Source: Deltaproteobacteria bacterium (GTDB taxonomy: Bacteria > Myxococcota_A > UBA9160 > SZUA-336). From it: a DNA stretch of 55,976 bases. Below, one piece after another: positions 39,363-46,758 of the stretch. The position numbers were made by a program, and so were the translations under genes. The DNA lies in NCBI GenBank assembly GCA_029261925.1, contig JAJDAJ010000059.1:1-55976 (forward strand), written 5' to 3'. The notes below the pieces were generated by a model that saw only the letters and a list, made by a program, of their open reading frames with translations, searched no databases and had not been told where the DNA came from. Each line of letters begins with the position of its first letter. Position 1 is the stretch's first letter.

Positions 39363-41174
39363 TCAGTCAGCCTTGGCGATGCGGGCGGCCAGCACCGAGA
39401 CCAGCTCCAGCCGATCGATAGGCTTGGTCAGATAGTCGTCACAGCCTGCGGCGGTACAGCGTTCCCGGTCGCCGTGGAGCGCGTGAGCCGTGAGCGCGAT
39501 GATGGGAACATCGCAGCCACGATCACGGAGCAGACGCGTCGCGTCGTAGCCGTCCATCCGGGGCATGTCCATGTCCATCAGGATTGCCTGGCACCGCTTC
39601 CCAGCCAGCATCGCATCGAAGAACGCCTGCACCGCCTCCTCGCCGTCCCGAGCGACGAGAGCCTCGGCGCCCGCTTTGGTGAGGATCATCTTGATCAGGC
39701 GCTGATTGTCGGGCCCATCCTCGGCGACCAGGATTCGCATGCCGGCGAGCTCCTCGCGCTTGCCGGTGGCCGCCATGATCGGGGTCAGTGGCTCCTCTGC
39801 CTCGTTCACGTTGCCGACCGGCAGCGTCACCTGGAACCGGCTGCCGGTGCCAGGCTCGCTGCTGGCGTCGATTGCCCCACCCATCAGATCGACGATGCGC
39901 TTCGCGATGGACAGTCCGAGCCCCGTGCCGCCGCGAGTGCGGGTCGTGGATGGATCGGCCTGGGTGAACGGCTCGAAGACGCGCTGCATCTGGGCGGGCG
40001 TCATCCCGATGCCGGTGTCGATCACCGAGAAGCCGACTCCCGGGAGACTAGCCACCTGACGGGGCTCGACGGCCAGCTCGACCGCGCCCTCGTCCGTGAA
40101 GCGCACTGCGTTGTCGAGCAGGTTGAGGAGGACCTGACGGAGGCGCGTGGGATCGGCGGCGACCAGCGGTGGAGTGTCCGCGTCAATGGAGATCTCGAGC
40201 TCGAGCCCCTTCTGCTCGACACGCGGTCGGATGATGTCTCCGAGCTCGGTCACCAGATCGCGCACGCGTACGGAGCCGCTTTCCAGCTCCAGCCGCCCGG
40301 ACTCGACACGCGACAGGTCCAGAACGTCATTGATCACGGCCAGCAGATGGCGCCCGTTCCGCCGGATCGTGTCGACCATCTCGCCGCAGCGCTCGGGATC
40401 GGGATCGCCTGCGAGCTCCTCGCGCAGCAGATCCGAGAATCCCAGCACCGCGGTCAGCGGCGTGCGCATCTCGTGGCTCGTGTTGGCCAGGAACGCGGAC
40501 TTGGCGCGACTCGCCTCGCGGGCCCGGTCGCGCATCTCGACCAGCTGCTGGAAGAAGTGGTCGCCCTCACTGTCGTAGAAGGAGAAGAGCAGCACCAGGA
40601 AGATCAGGGCTCCCAGGATGTTGACGGTATACAGCGCGAGGTCCGGCGGGACGGGCGGAACTATTTGCCCCTCCAGATGCGCATGGGCGAACGCCACGGC
40701 GGTCGCCATCGAGGTCAGAACCCAGCCGCGCGCGTGCCAGCCGCGTCCGAGGAACATGATCGACACCACGGGGGTCAGCACGAGCCAGACGGCCGCCGGG
40801 CCCGCGATCCCGCCCGCCTGGTAGCACGCATAGGTGCACGTGACGAATGCGATGGCAGACCCGACGTGGCCGGCAATGCTCAGCCGCAGCGTGTAGCGGA
40901 GCACCATCAGCGATCCGAACAGCGCAAGCGTCGCGAGCGCGTGCGTGACCACGTGAACGTAGGCCTGGGAGCGTGTCAGCCCGAACGGATACGCGAGGAT
41001 GAACAGCACGCAGATGGGAACCGACGCCAGGTAGTACCCCGCCATCAAGCGCGCACGTCTGCCCTGGAGCGCACCGGGCGCCCGGAGCCCGGGAGAGAGG
41101 CAAAGGTCGATCCAGCGCGACCAGCCACCTCGTCCCCCCGGCGCTGCCGGATCCGTCGAGTCTGCAGAAAACAC
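39363..41174 (-). CDS. Hybrid sensor histidine kinase with C-terminal receiver
   Basis: About 603 aa. An N-terminal WIDLCLSPGLRAPGA segment and about six hydrophobic helices (residues 45-220) form the sensor. HisKA has TSHEMRTPLTAVLG; HATPase has LLNLLDNAVRFTDEGA and GGTGLGLSIAKRI. The receiver domain has phospho-acceptor Asp in ILMDMDMPRMDGYDA. The start is uncertain: GTG at 41174 keeps the WIDLCLSP motif, ATG at 41045 would drop it. TTGCCTGGCACC (39584-39595), one of the repeat cores, lies in codons of the receiver as KRCQAI. Transcription is divergent from the lipoprotein gene at 41310. Confidence 0.93.
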   Translation of the reverse strand: MFSADSTDPAAPGGRGGWSRWIDLCLSPGLRAPGALQGRRARLMAGYYLASVPICVLFILAYPFGLTRSQAYVHVVTHALATLALFGSLMVLRYTLRLSIAGHVGSAIAFVTCTYACYQAGGIAGPAAVWLVLTPVVSIMFLGRGWHARGWVLTSMATAVAFAHAHLEGQIVPPVPPDLALYTVNILGALIFLVLLFSFYDSEGDHFFQQLVEMRDRAREASRAKSAFLANTSHEMRTPLTAVLGFSDLLREELAGDPDPERCGEMVDTIRRNGRHLLAVINDVLDLSRVESGRLELESGSVRVRDLVTELGDIIRPRVEQKGLELEISIDADTPPLVAADPTRLRQVLLNLLDNAVRFTDEGAVELAVEPRQVASLPGVGFSVIDTGIGMTPAQMQRVFEPFTQADPSTTRTRGGTGLGLSIAKRIVDLMGGAIDASSEPGTGSRFQVTLPVGNVNEAEEPLTPIMAATGKREELAGMRILVAEDGPDNQRLIKMILTKAGAEALVARDGEEAVQAFFDAMLAGKRCQAILMDMDMPRMDGYDATRLLRDRGCDVPIIALTAHALHGDRERCTAAGCDDYLTKPIDRLELVSVLAARIAKAD

Positions 41175-41309
41175 GGCTGCGTTCGCGTTTCGGATGCCGC
41201 AGGGTGCGCCTGAAGCGGCAGGTCCGTCCGGATGACTGCCAGCGGGGAACGGCTGCGCTAGCGTCTGGCCACGCGCGGCCACGCGCGTCGCTACAAAGCT
41301 GGGGGAACC

Positions 41310-41789
41310 ATGAGACGCACGATTGCTGCGGCCATTCTCGCCGCGTTTCTGCCCGTGACGGCCACGGGCTGCTTCGGTGGCTTCGAGCTCACCAAGAAGG
41401 TCTACAAGCTCAACGAGGACGTCAGTCCGGACAAGTGGGTACAGGAGGTCTTCTTCCTGGTCCTCGTCATCGTCCCGATCTACGGCCTCGCCTCGTTCCT
41501 GGACGCGATCCTCTTCAACTCGATCGAGTTCTGGACCGGAAACAACCCGGTGCTCGCGAACGGCGGCTCGCAGTCGTTCGAGACCGCCGAGGGCCGCGTG
41601 ACACTGTCGAGCATCGATGCGGCCACGCTGGCCGTGACGCTGGAGCGGCCCGACGGGACCGTCGATCGATTCTCGCTCGCCCGCGAGAACGGCACGGTCT
41701 CGGCACGCGACGCCGACGGAGCCGTACTGGCACGTGTCGACACGGGCGCCGATGGCGCTCCCGCGGTCATCGGGGGCCTGCTGCGCTGA
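41310..41789 (+). CDS. DUF3332-family lipoprotein
   Basis: A 159-aa protein; ATG with GGGGGAA upstream. The lipobox is VTATGC (Cys at about residue 21). The segment FELTKKVYKLNEDVSPDKWVQEVFF and then NSIEFWTGNNPVLA are strongly like DUF3332 proteins. A membrane helix follows the lipobox (about residues 45-65). Function is unknown in the family. Confidence 0.88.
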   Translation: MRRTIAAAILAAFLPVTATGCFGGFELTKKVYKLNEDVSPDKWVQEVFFLVLVIVPIYGLASFLDAILFNSIEFWTGNNPVLANGGSQSFETAEGRVTLSSIDAATLAVTLERPDGTVDRFSLARENGTVSARDADGAVLARVDTGADGAPAVIGGLLR

Positions 41790-41883
41790 CCCGTTCAGGC
41801 CCGGGGCCCGCGCCCCGGGCCTGGCGCCATTTCGCGCCCTGCCCCGGGTAAAGCCCCATCCGGCGGGCACCGACGAGCACCGT

Positions 41884-42654
41884 ATGGTGCAGCAGTCCCG
41901 GCAAGGAGGCTTCTCGCTCGTCGAGGCGGTGATGGTCGTGGCGATCATCGGCGTCCTGGCCAGCCTGACCATGGTCGTGTCGGCGCGCTGGGCGCTCCAG
42001 GAGGAGCCGCGGCGGGCGGCCCTGGTCGTGGCCGGCGCGCTCCAGGCCGCGCAGGAGCGGGCGCGGACGGAAGGTCACCCGGTCCTCATCTTCTTCCACG
42101 ACGAGGTGGACTGCTCCGACGGCCGCGATCCGATCCTGACGGTGGTCGGCGACGTCGATCGCACGTTCGACCAGACCCCGCCGGACTCCGTGACCCCCGT
42201 CAGCCTCCCGGGAGACATGAGCTGCGAGGTCACGGCTCTGGGAAGCGGCCCCGAGGCCGTCCCCTCGACCCTGCGACTGCCCGACGAGGACTACTCGCAG
42301 CTGGTCACCCTGCCGATCTCCCCGCCCGCACTCCCATCGGTGCCCAGCCTGCCCTCCCTCCCATCAGTCCCCTCGCTCCCGTCCGTCTCGTCCGTGCCGC
42401 TGCCCAAGGCCAAGCTGGCCGCAATCATCTTCAACGGCACGACCTTCGCGCCCGACATCGCGACGGGCGACCCGGTCCTCGCCTTCGCGACCAACGGCAG
42501 TCCCGTGCACCCCTCCGCCCCCACGAACTGGGGCTCGGGGACCGGCGCCTTCTACATCACGAACAACCGGGGAACGATCTACGCGATCATCGTCACCCCG
42601 ACCGGCGCCGTGACCATCCGGCGACACGATCTGCGCAGGAACCGCTGGCAGTAG
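41884..42654 (+). CDS. Type II secretion/type IV pilus minor pseudopilin (GspH/FimT-like)
   Basis: A 256-aa protein; ATG at 41884. The prepilin motif is RQGG|FSLVEAVMVVAIIGVLASLTM with Gly before the cleavage site and Glu at +5, then the C-terminal globular part. A low-complexity stretch of Pro-Ser-Leu/Val repeats (LPSVPSLPSLPSVPSLP and more) spans about residues 142-170 and separates the N-terminal half from the beta-rich C-terminal half. There is no prepilin peptidase or other gsp gene nearby, so it is orphan. Array B of the repeats starts about 20 bp after its stop. Confidence 0.85.
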   Translation: MVQQSRQGGFSLVEAVMVVAIIGVLASLTMVVSARWALQEEPRRAALVVAGALQAAQERARTEGHPVLIFFHDEVDCSDGRDPILTVVGDVDRTFDQTPPDSVTPVSLPGDMSCEVTALGSGPEAVPSTLRLPDEDYSQLVTLPISPPALPSVPSLPSLPSVPSLPSVSSVPLPKAKLAAIIFNGTTFAPDIATGDPVLAFATNGSPVHPSAPTNWGSGTGAFYITNNRGTIYAIIVTPTGAVTIRRHDLRRNRWQ

Positions 42655-42664
42655 CGGTGGCCGA

Positions 42665-42790
42665 GGGCTCGGTGCAGGGCTCGGTGCCAGGCAACCTGGG
42701 CTCGGTGCCAGGCAACTGGGCTCGGTGCCAGGCAACCGAGAGTTCGGTGCCAGGCAACCTGTCGTCGCGTCGAATCCCGAGCCGAGGTGC
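42665..42790. repeat. Array B: four direct copies of GGTGCCAGGCAA at ~21-bp spacing
   Basis: Exact cores at 42683, 42704, 42724 and 42746, all in the same orientation, give a period of 20-22 bp with TCGGTGCCAGGCAAC shared. Degenerate copies flank at 42671 and 42786. The array sits between the stop of the pseudopilin gene and the stop of the MarR gene (160-bp convergent gap). Confidence 0.9.
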
Positions 42791-42814
42791 CAGCCGACGC
42801 CGCCCGTCCGGCGC

Positions 42815-43132
42815 CTAGCGCTTGCCCGCGACGATCTCGCTCACGGTCCGCGCCACCTGCGCACCGTGCTCGGTGAGCCAGACCGCGTAGTGGCGCTCGC
42901 CCGGCCGGACCCGTCGCTCCGCGAGGCCGAGATCCACCAGGCGCTCGACCTGCTTGGAGACCGCCACCTCGTGCACCGCAAGGCGCGCCGCGAGGGCCGA
43001 CTGGCTTGTACCCTCGTTGAGAGCAGTGCTCAGCAGCGGCAGGAGCAGGCCCGTGCCCAGGGTGGGATCCCGCAGCTGGTCGCGCAGGTACTCCAGCGCC
43101 GCCACCAGGCCTTCGAGCTCCGGGCTGTCCAC
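42815..43132 (-). CDS. MarR-like winged-helix regulator (short)
   Basis: A 105-aa protein; GTG at 43132 with GGGGG just upstream. SQSALAARLAVHEVAVSKQVERLVDLGLAERR is a winged-helix recognition segment, then RPGERHYAVWLTEHG forms the wing. It lacks about 30 residues at the N-terminus compared with typical MarR proteins, so it may be a minimal regulator. It is downstream of tRNA-Asp on the same strand. Target unknown. Confidence 0.72.
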   Translation of the reverse strand: MDSPELEGLVAALEYLRDQLRDPTLGTGLLLPLLSTALNEGTSQSALAARLAVHEVAVSKQVERLVDLGLAERRVRPGERHYAVWLTEHGAQVARTVSEIVAGKR

Positions 43133-43167
43133 CTGGCCCCCCTCGCACGCGCCGTCACGGAGCGCGC

Positions 43168-43244
43168 TGGCGCGGCGGACGAGACTCGAACTCGCAACTT
43201 CCGGCGTGACAGGCCGGTGCTCTAACCAATTGAACTACCGCCGC
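43168..43244 (-). tRNA. tRNA-Asp (anticodon GTC)
   Basis: Acceptor GCGGCGG/CCGCCGC, D-stem GTTC/GAGC, anticodon stem CCGGC/GCCGG with loop CTGTCAC (anticodon GTC), T-stem GCGAG/CTCGT with one G-T pair. Discriminator G and CCA are encoded. Confidence 0.95.
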
Positions 43245-43255
43245 GCGTCCGTGGG

Positions 43256-43284
43256 CTTATAGCTCACCCGCCGGCCCGTCACAA
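43256..43284 (-). promoter_or_regulatory. Sigma-70 promoter of tRNA-Asp
   Basis: TTGTGA (43279-43284) and TATAAG (43256-43261) on the minus strand, 17 bp apart, 12 nt upstream of the tRNA 5' end. Matches to consensus are 4/6 and 5/6. Confidence 0.65.
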
Positions 43285-43345
43285 TCGCCGCCAGCATCCG
43301 TGGGACCGGCTACAGACGGCGGCGAGTCCGGACGATTGGCAGGGC

Positions 43346-44452
43346 GTGGACAAGCCCTCCGATACAGGTCGGCCGGTGATCTGCGTGGACGAGGACCCCG
43401 CGCTCGAGGCGGCGCCCCGCTGGCTCGGCAAGGCCTTCGCTCCCGCGCAGGTGCCACCCACCGACGGAGACCTGCGGCTGATCGGCCCGATGCAGCTGGC
43501 GACCTCGGGAGCCCGCGTCCTGCGGCGGCACCGGCTCCGCGCACCTGACGTGCCCTGCGTCGTCCTGACACCGGATGACGCCGAGCTGGAGCTGGTGCGG
43601 GCCTGCTTCCGCGAGGGCGCTGCCGATGTCCTGAGCCTGAGCGAGGCACCTGGAGAGCTGGCCGTGTGCATCCGGCGGACCCTCGACGCGCGCGCCCTCG
43701 AGCGCCGCGATCGGGAGGACACAGCGGCCCTCGCCGCGGAGCTCGGCAAGCGTGCCCGCGAGCTCCAGGAAATGGTCACGCAGGTCCGGCTGGCCTACGA
43801 CCACACCCTGGGAGCCCTCGTCGCAGCGCTCGACCTGCGCGAGGAGGCCACGGCGAACCACTCGGCCCGCGTCGCCCTCTATGCCCTCATGCTGGGCCTG
43901 CGGGCTGGAATCGACGATTCGGGCACGCTCCGGGACCTCTATCACGGCTCGCTGCTGCACGACATCGGGAAGATCGGGATCCCGGACGCCGTGCTGCTCA
44001 AGCCGGGAGAGCTGAGCGACCCGGAGTGGGAAATCATGCGCGGCCACGCCAAGCTGGGCGGTGACATGCTCGACGGCATCGCGTTCCTGCGCGGCGCTCG
44101 AGACGTACCCCTGTACCACCACGAGGCCTGGGCGGGTGGTGGTTATCCCCACGGCCTCGAGGCCGACCAGATCCCGGTCTCGGCGCGCATCTTCGCAGCA
44201 GTCGACTCCTACGACGCGATCCGCTCCTGGCGCCCGTACAAGCCGGAGCACACCTACAGCGACGCGGTCCCGATGCTGCACCGCGTCGCCGGGAGGCGCC
44301 TCGACCCGGGCATGGTGGAGCTGTTCCTCGATCAGGCCCCCGAGAGCTGGGACTGGCTGGCCGGAGCAGCGACGGAGGCCCAGACATTCGGCGACGCCAT
44401 GGCGGCGTGCCGCGAGTGCATGGCCCGCGGGGGCCGGAGCGTGGGAAAGTGA
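43346..44452 (+). CDS. HD-GYP domain protein with degenerate receiver
   Basis: A 368-aa protein; GTG start with GGCAGGG just ahead. The N-terminal receiver-like domain (about residues 9-112) has acidic VDEDP but glycine where the phospho-acceptor Asp should be (DLRLIG), so it is probably not phosphorylated. A coiled linker (about 113-150) leads to the HD-GYP domain: HDIGKIGIPD at 205-214, HHE at 258-260 and GYP at 266-268. The canonical WDGSGYP appears as WAGGGYP. A cyclic-di-GMP phosphodiesterase is expected. Its stop is overlapped by the next gene (GTGA). Confidence 0.9.
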   Translation: MDKPSDTGRPVICVDEDPALEAAPRWLGKAFAPAQVPPTDGDLRLIGPMQLATSGARVLRRHRLRAPDVPCVVLTPDDAELELVRACFREGAADVLSLSEAPGELAVCIRRTLDARALERRDREDTAALAAELGKRARELQEMVTQVRLAYDHTLGALVAALDLREEATANHSARVALYALMLGLRAGIDDSGTLRDLYHGSLLHDIGKIGIPDAVLLKPGELSDPEWEIMRGHAKLGGDMLDGIAFLRGARDVPLYHHEAWAGGGYPHGLEADQIPVSARIFAAVDSYDAIRSWRPYKPEHTYSDAVPMLHRVAGRRLDPGMVELFLDQAPESWDWLAGAATEAQTFGDAMAACRECMARGGRSVGK

Positions 44453-45249
44453 GCATCGAGCTGAGCCTGCTGGGCCAGATCCTGAACCTGGCCCGGGACC
44501 CCGAGGTCGAGATCGAGGCCTTCGCCGAACGGATCGCCTCGTCCCCGCGTCTGTCCGCCGAGATCGTGCGGGTGGCGAACTCTGCGCTGTACGGAATGGA
44601 GGGGCGCATCCAGGAACTCGAGCGGGCGCTGCTGATCCTCGGCGTCCAGACCGTGACGGGCATCGCCTCGTCGATCCTCGCGGGCGACAGCATGAAGGGC
44701 GCCCACCTCGGCGCGATCAACGGCAACCAGCTGTGGATGCACAGCCTCGAAACCGGCATCTGTGCGCAGCTCATCGCGCGTTGCCTGGCACTGCCGCTCG
44801 AATCCGAGGCCTACCTCGCCGGCCTGCTGCACGACCTGGGCATGCTCGATCTGCACGAGGCCGAGCCGGAGCGCTACCCGGCGCTGCTGGAGCGCGGTGC
44901 CAGGCAAAACCTCCCGCTCGCGGACCTGGAGGCCCAGGTCCTCGGCACGACCCACGCCGAGCGCCTCGGGGAGGCCATGCGAGTATGGGGCTTCCCGGAC
45001 TCGCTCCGGGAAGCTGCAGCGGCGCATCACGACCCCGAACGCGCGAGCGACAGCGGCCGGACCCTGGCTGCCCTGATCGAGGCGGCCCACGCGATCGTCG
45101 AGGACCCCGTGTCCGGCTGGCAGGACGCCGCTATCGAGCCTCACGAGGGCGGCGCCCTTCTATCAGACCTCGGACTGCTCCCCGAGGACATCGCCGACGT
45201 CCGCCGCGAGCTGCAGGAGCGCCTCAAGGAGGCCCTGGCCGTTCTCTAG
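44449..45249 (+). CDS. HDOD domain protein
   Basis: A 266-aa protein. GTG at 44449 overlaps the HD-GYP stop as GTGA, which supports this start over one further upstream. IASSPRLSAEIVRVANSALYG and RALLILGVQTVTGIASSIL are the HDOD core, and LAGLLHDLGMLDLHE retains an HD pair. HDOD proteins are signalling outputs without confirmed catalysis. Two repeat cores lie inside the gene: TTGCCTGGCAC at 44781 and an exact GGTGCCAGGCAA at 44896-44907 (coding GARQ). Confidence 0.88.
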   Translation: MSIELSLLGQILNLARDPEVEIEAFAERIASSPRLSAEIVRVANSALYGMEGRIQELERALLILGVQTVTGIASSILAGDSMKGAHLGAINGNQLWMHSLETGICAQLIARCLALPLESEAYLAGLLHDLGMLDLHEAEPERYPALLERGARQNLPLADLEAQVLGTTHAERLGEAMRVWGFPDSLREAAAAHHDPERASDSGRTLAALIEAAHAIVEDPVSGWQDAAIEPHEGGALLSDLGLLPEDIADVRRELQERLKEALAVL

Positions 45250-45600
45250 AGCCTCCAGGGGGTTCTGGGGCCTGGGGAGCGCGGTGCCAGGGAATAGTCT
45301 GGGGAGCGGTGCTCTGGGGAGCGGTGCTGGGGAGCGGTGCCAGGCAATAGTCGAGGCGCAAACGTGCTATCCAGGCTCGCTCCCAGGTGACCCGGGTCGA
45401 AAGTGCCCAGCCGGCCCTGGGATAGCGACCCGCCGTTGCCTGGCACCTCGGCCCGCACCTCCGCCCCGGCACCGCACCTCCCGGGCACCTCGGCGTTGCC
45501 TGGCACCTCTCCCGGGCAGCACCTCCCGGGCACCTCGGCGTTGCCTGGCACCTCTCCCGGCACCTCCCGGGCACCTCGGCGTTGCCTGGCACCTCTCCCG
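45250..45600. repeat. Array C: convergent GGTGCCAGGCAA / TTGCCTGGCACC copies (gene-free 45250-45761)
   Basis: A 512-bp stretch without a gene. One forward core lies at 45336 and a one-base variant at 45283, both followed by AATAGTC. Four reverse cores lie at 45436, 45496, 45541 and 45582. The reverse part is built of about 41-60-bp units carrying GGGCACCTCGGCGTTGCCTGG. Forward and reverse parts face each other across about 100 bp. Confidence 0.9.
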
Positions 45601-45627
45601 GTCGACGTCGGGGCAATTCCCCAGCAG

Positions 45628-45661
45628 ACACCTCGGAGCGCCTCCCGGCGCTCCGAGGTGT
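45628..45661. promoter_or_regulatory. Perfect 15-bp hairpin upstream of the PEP-CTERM gene
   Basis: ACACCTCGGAGCGCC pairs with GGCGCTCCGAGGTGT around loop TCCC. It ends about 100 bp before the PEP-CTERM start codon and follows array C. It may be a terminator of the HD-GYP/HDOD transcript (no T-run) or an operator. Confidence 0.5.
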
Positions 45662-45761
45662 GAGATACCGCCACATTCGGGCTTCCCAGCGGGGGCCAGA
45701 TCGGGGTAAGCTGAGGGCGCCGCCCCGCATCGCCGGGGCCGGGCAATGCAGGGAGATCTCG

Positions 45762-46733
45762 ATGCGCCAATTCATTGCTGTCGCGCTGGCTGCGCTCGGT
45801 CTCGGAGCGGCGGGATCCGCCCTCGCCCTCGAGCTCGACCTCACCGGAGCGTTCGCGTTCGACACGAGCAACGTCAGCTGCACGGGTGGGCTGGGGTGTA
45901 ACGGCGGCACCTTCGCGAGCATCGCCCCCGAGGGTTTGGCTCACAACCCGGTGACGGACACGCTGATCGTCTCGCACGACGGCGGCAGCGACATGCTCTT
46001 CTACGAGTTCAATCTCGACGGCACGTTCACCGATCCGGCCAATCCAGCCCGATTCGGCATTTCCCTGGGCGCGTTCGGTTCGCTCCCGGCATGGCGCGGC
46101 CTCGACTACCTGCAGTCGAGCGGCACCCTGCTGGCCAGCAGCGAGGACGGCATGATCCGCGAGTTCACGCTCGACGGCATGCCCGTCGCCGGGGGCATCG
46201 ACTTCGTGGCCACCGGTGCGGATGACGCGGAGGGCGTCGTGCTGCACACGAACGGCAACATCTACGTCGCGGACGATGGCAACGAGACGGTCCGCCAGTT
46301 CCAGTTCAACGGCGCCAGCTGGGTCGAGGTCATCGGCGGCGGATGGCCGGTCATGACGCGTGTCGTGGGCGGGGACCCCTTCGACGACCCCTCGGCGATC
46401 GAGACGCTGCCGGGCGGCAGCGGCAACCTGCTGGTTCACGACGACTCCTCGGGGGGCCTCGGCTCGGTCTGGGAGCTCAGTCTCGACGGGATGTTCCTGG
46501 ACCAGGCAAACTCCGTGCTGCTGACCGCGAACGTGCCCGGGTGCGACTCCGTGGGCGGCTGCTTTGACGGCGAGGGCCTGGCCTACGACGACGTCAACGA
46601 CGTGGTCTTCATCGCCTACGAGAACGAGCAGAAGATCATCAGCTTCCCGCGCATGGTCCCCGAGCCGGCCAGCGCGAGCCTGCTGCTGCTGGGGATCGGC
46701 GGCCTGATCGCGGCGCGGCGACGCCGCGCCTGA
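45762..46733 (+). CDS. PEP-CTERM sorted secreted protein
   Basis: A 323-aa protein; ATG at 45762 with GGGAG 7 nt upstream. Signal peptide ends about ALA (residue 23). The body repeats short motifs of the type YEFNLDGTFTDP, REFTLDGMPVAGG and WELSLDGMFLDQ, which suggest beta-propeller blades. The C-terminal VPEPASASLLLLGIGGLIAARRRRA has the PEP motif, hydrophobic helix and basic tail. Such proteins are normally processed by an exosortase, which is not in the window. An extracellular or exopolysaccharide-associated role is inferred. Confidence 0.9.
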   Translation: MRQFIAVALAALGLGAAGSALALELDLTGAFAFDTSNVSCTGGLGCNGGTFASIAPEGLAHNPVTDTLIVSHDGGSDMLFYEFNLDGTFTDPANPARFGISLGAFGSLPAWRGLDYLQSSGTLLASSEDGMIREFTLDGMPVAGGIDFVATGADDAEGVVLHTNGNIYVADDGNETVRQFQFNGASWVEVIGGGWPVMTRVVGGDPFDDPSAIETLPGGSGNLLVHDDSSGGLGSVWELSLDGMFLDQANSVLLTANVPGCDSVGGCFDGEGLAYDDVNDVVFIAYENEQKIISFPRMVPEPASASLLLLGIGGLIAARRRRA

Positions 46734-46742
46734 TCGTCAGCC

Positions 46743-46758
46743 AGACGCCGCAGCGTCT
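46743..46758. terminator. Hairpin between convergent PEP-CTERM and MFS genes
   Basis: AGACGC/GCGTCT with a CGCA loop lies in the 24-bp convergent gap and touches the MFS stop. No T-run; a bidirectional terminator is inferred from position. Confidence 0.35.

Noticed and set aside
41175..41972. Extension of the kinase frame upstream of GTG at 41174
   Set aside because: The translation there is low-complexity and overlaps the DUF3332 gene on the other strand.
42665..42790. CRISPR-like array
   Set aside because: Spacing is about 21 bp with a 12-15-bp core and near-identical spacers; no cas genes are present. Not a CRISPR.
45436..45593. Sigma-54 promoters from TGGCAC cores
   Set aside because: The -12 TTGC box would have to follow 5 bp after TGGCAC; here TTGC precedes it or is 7 bp from GGGCAC. 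Spacing does not fit.
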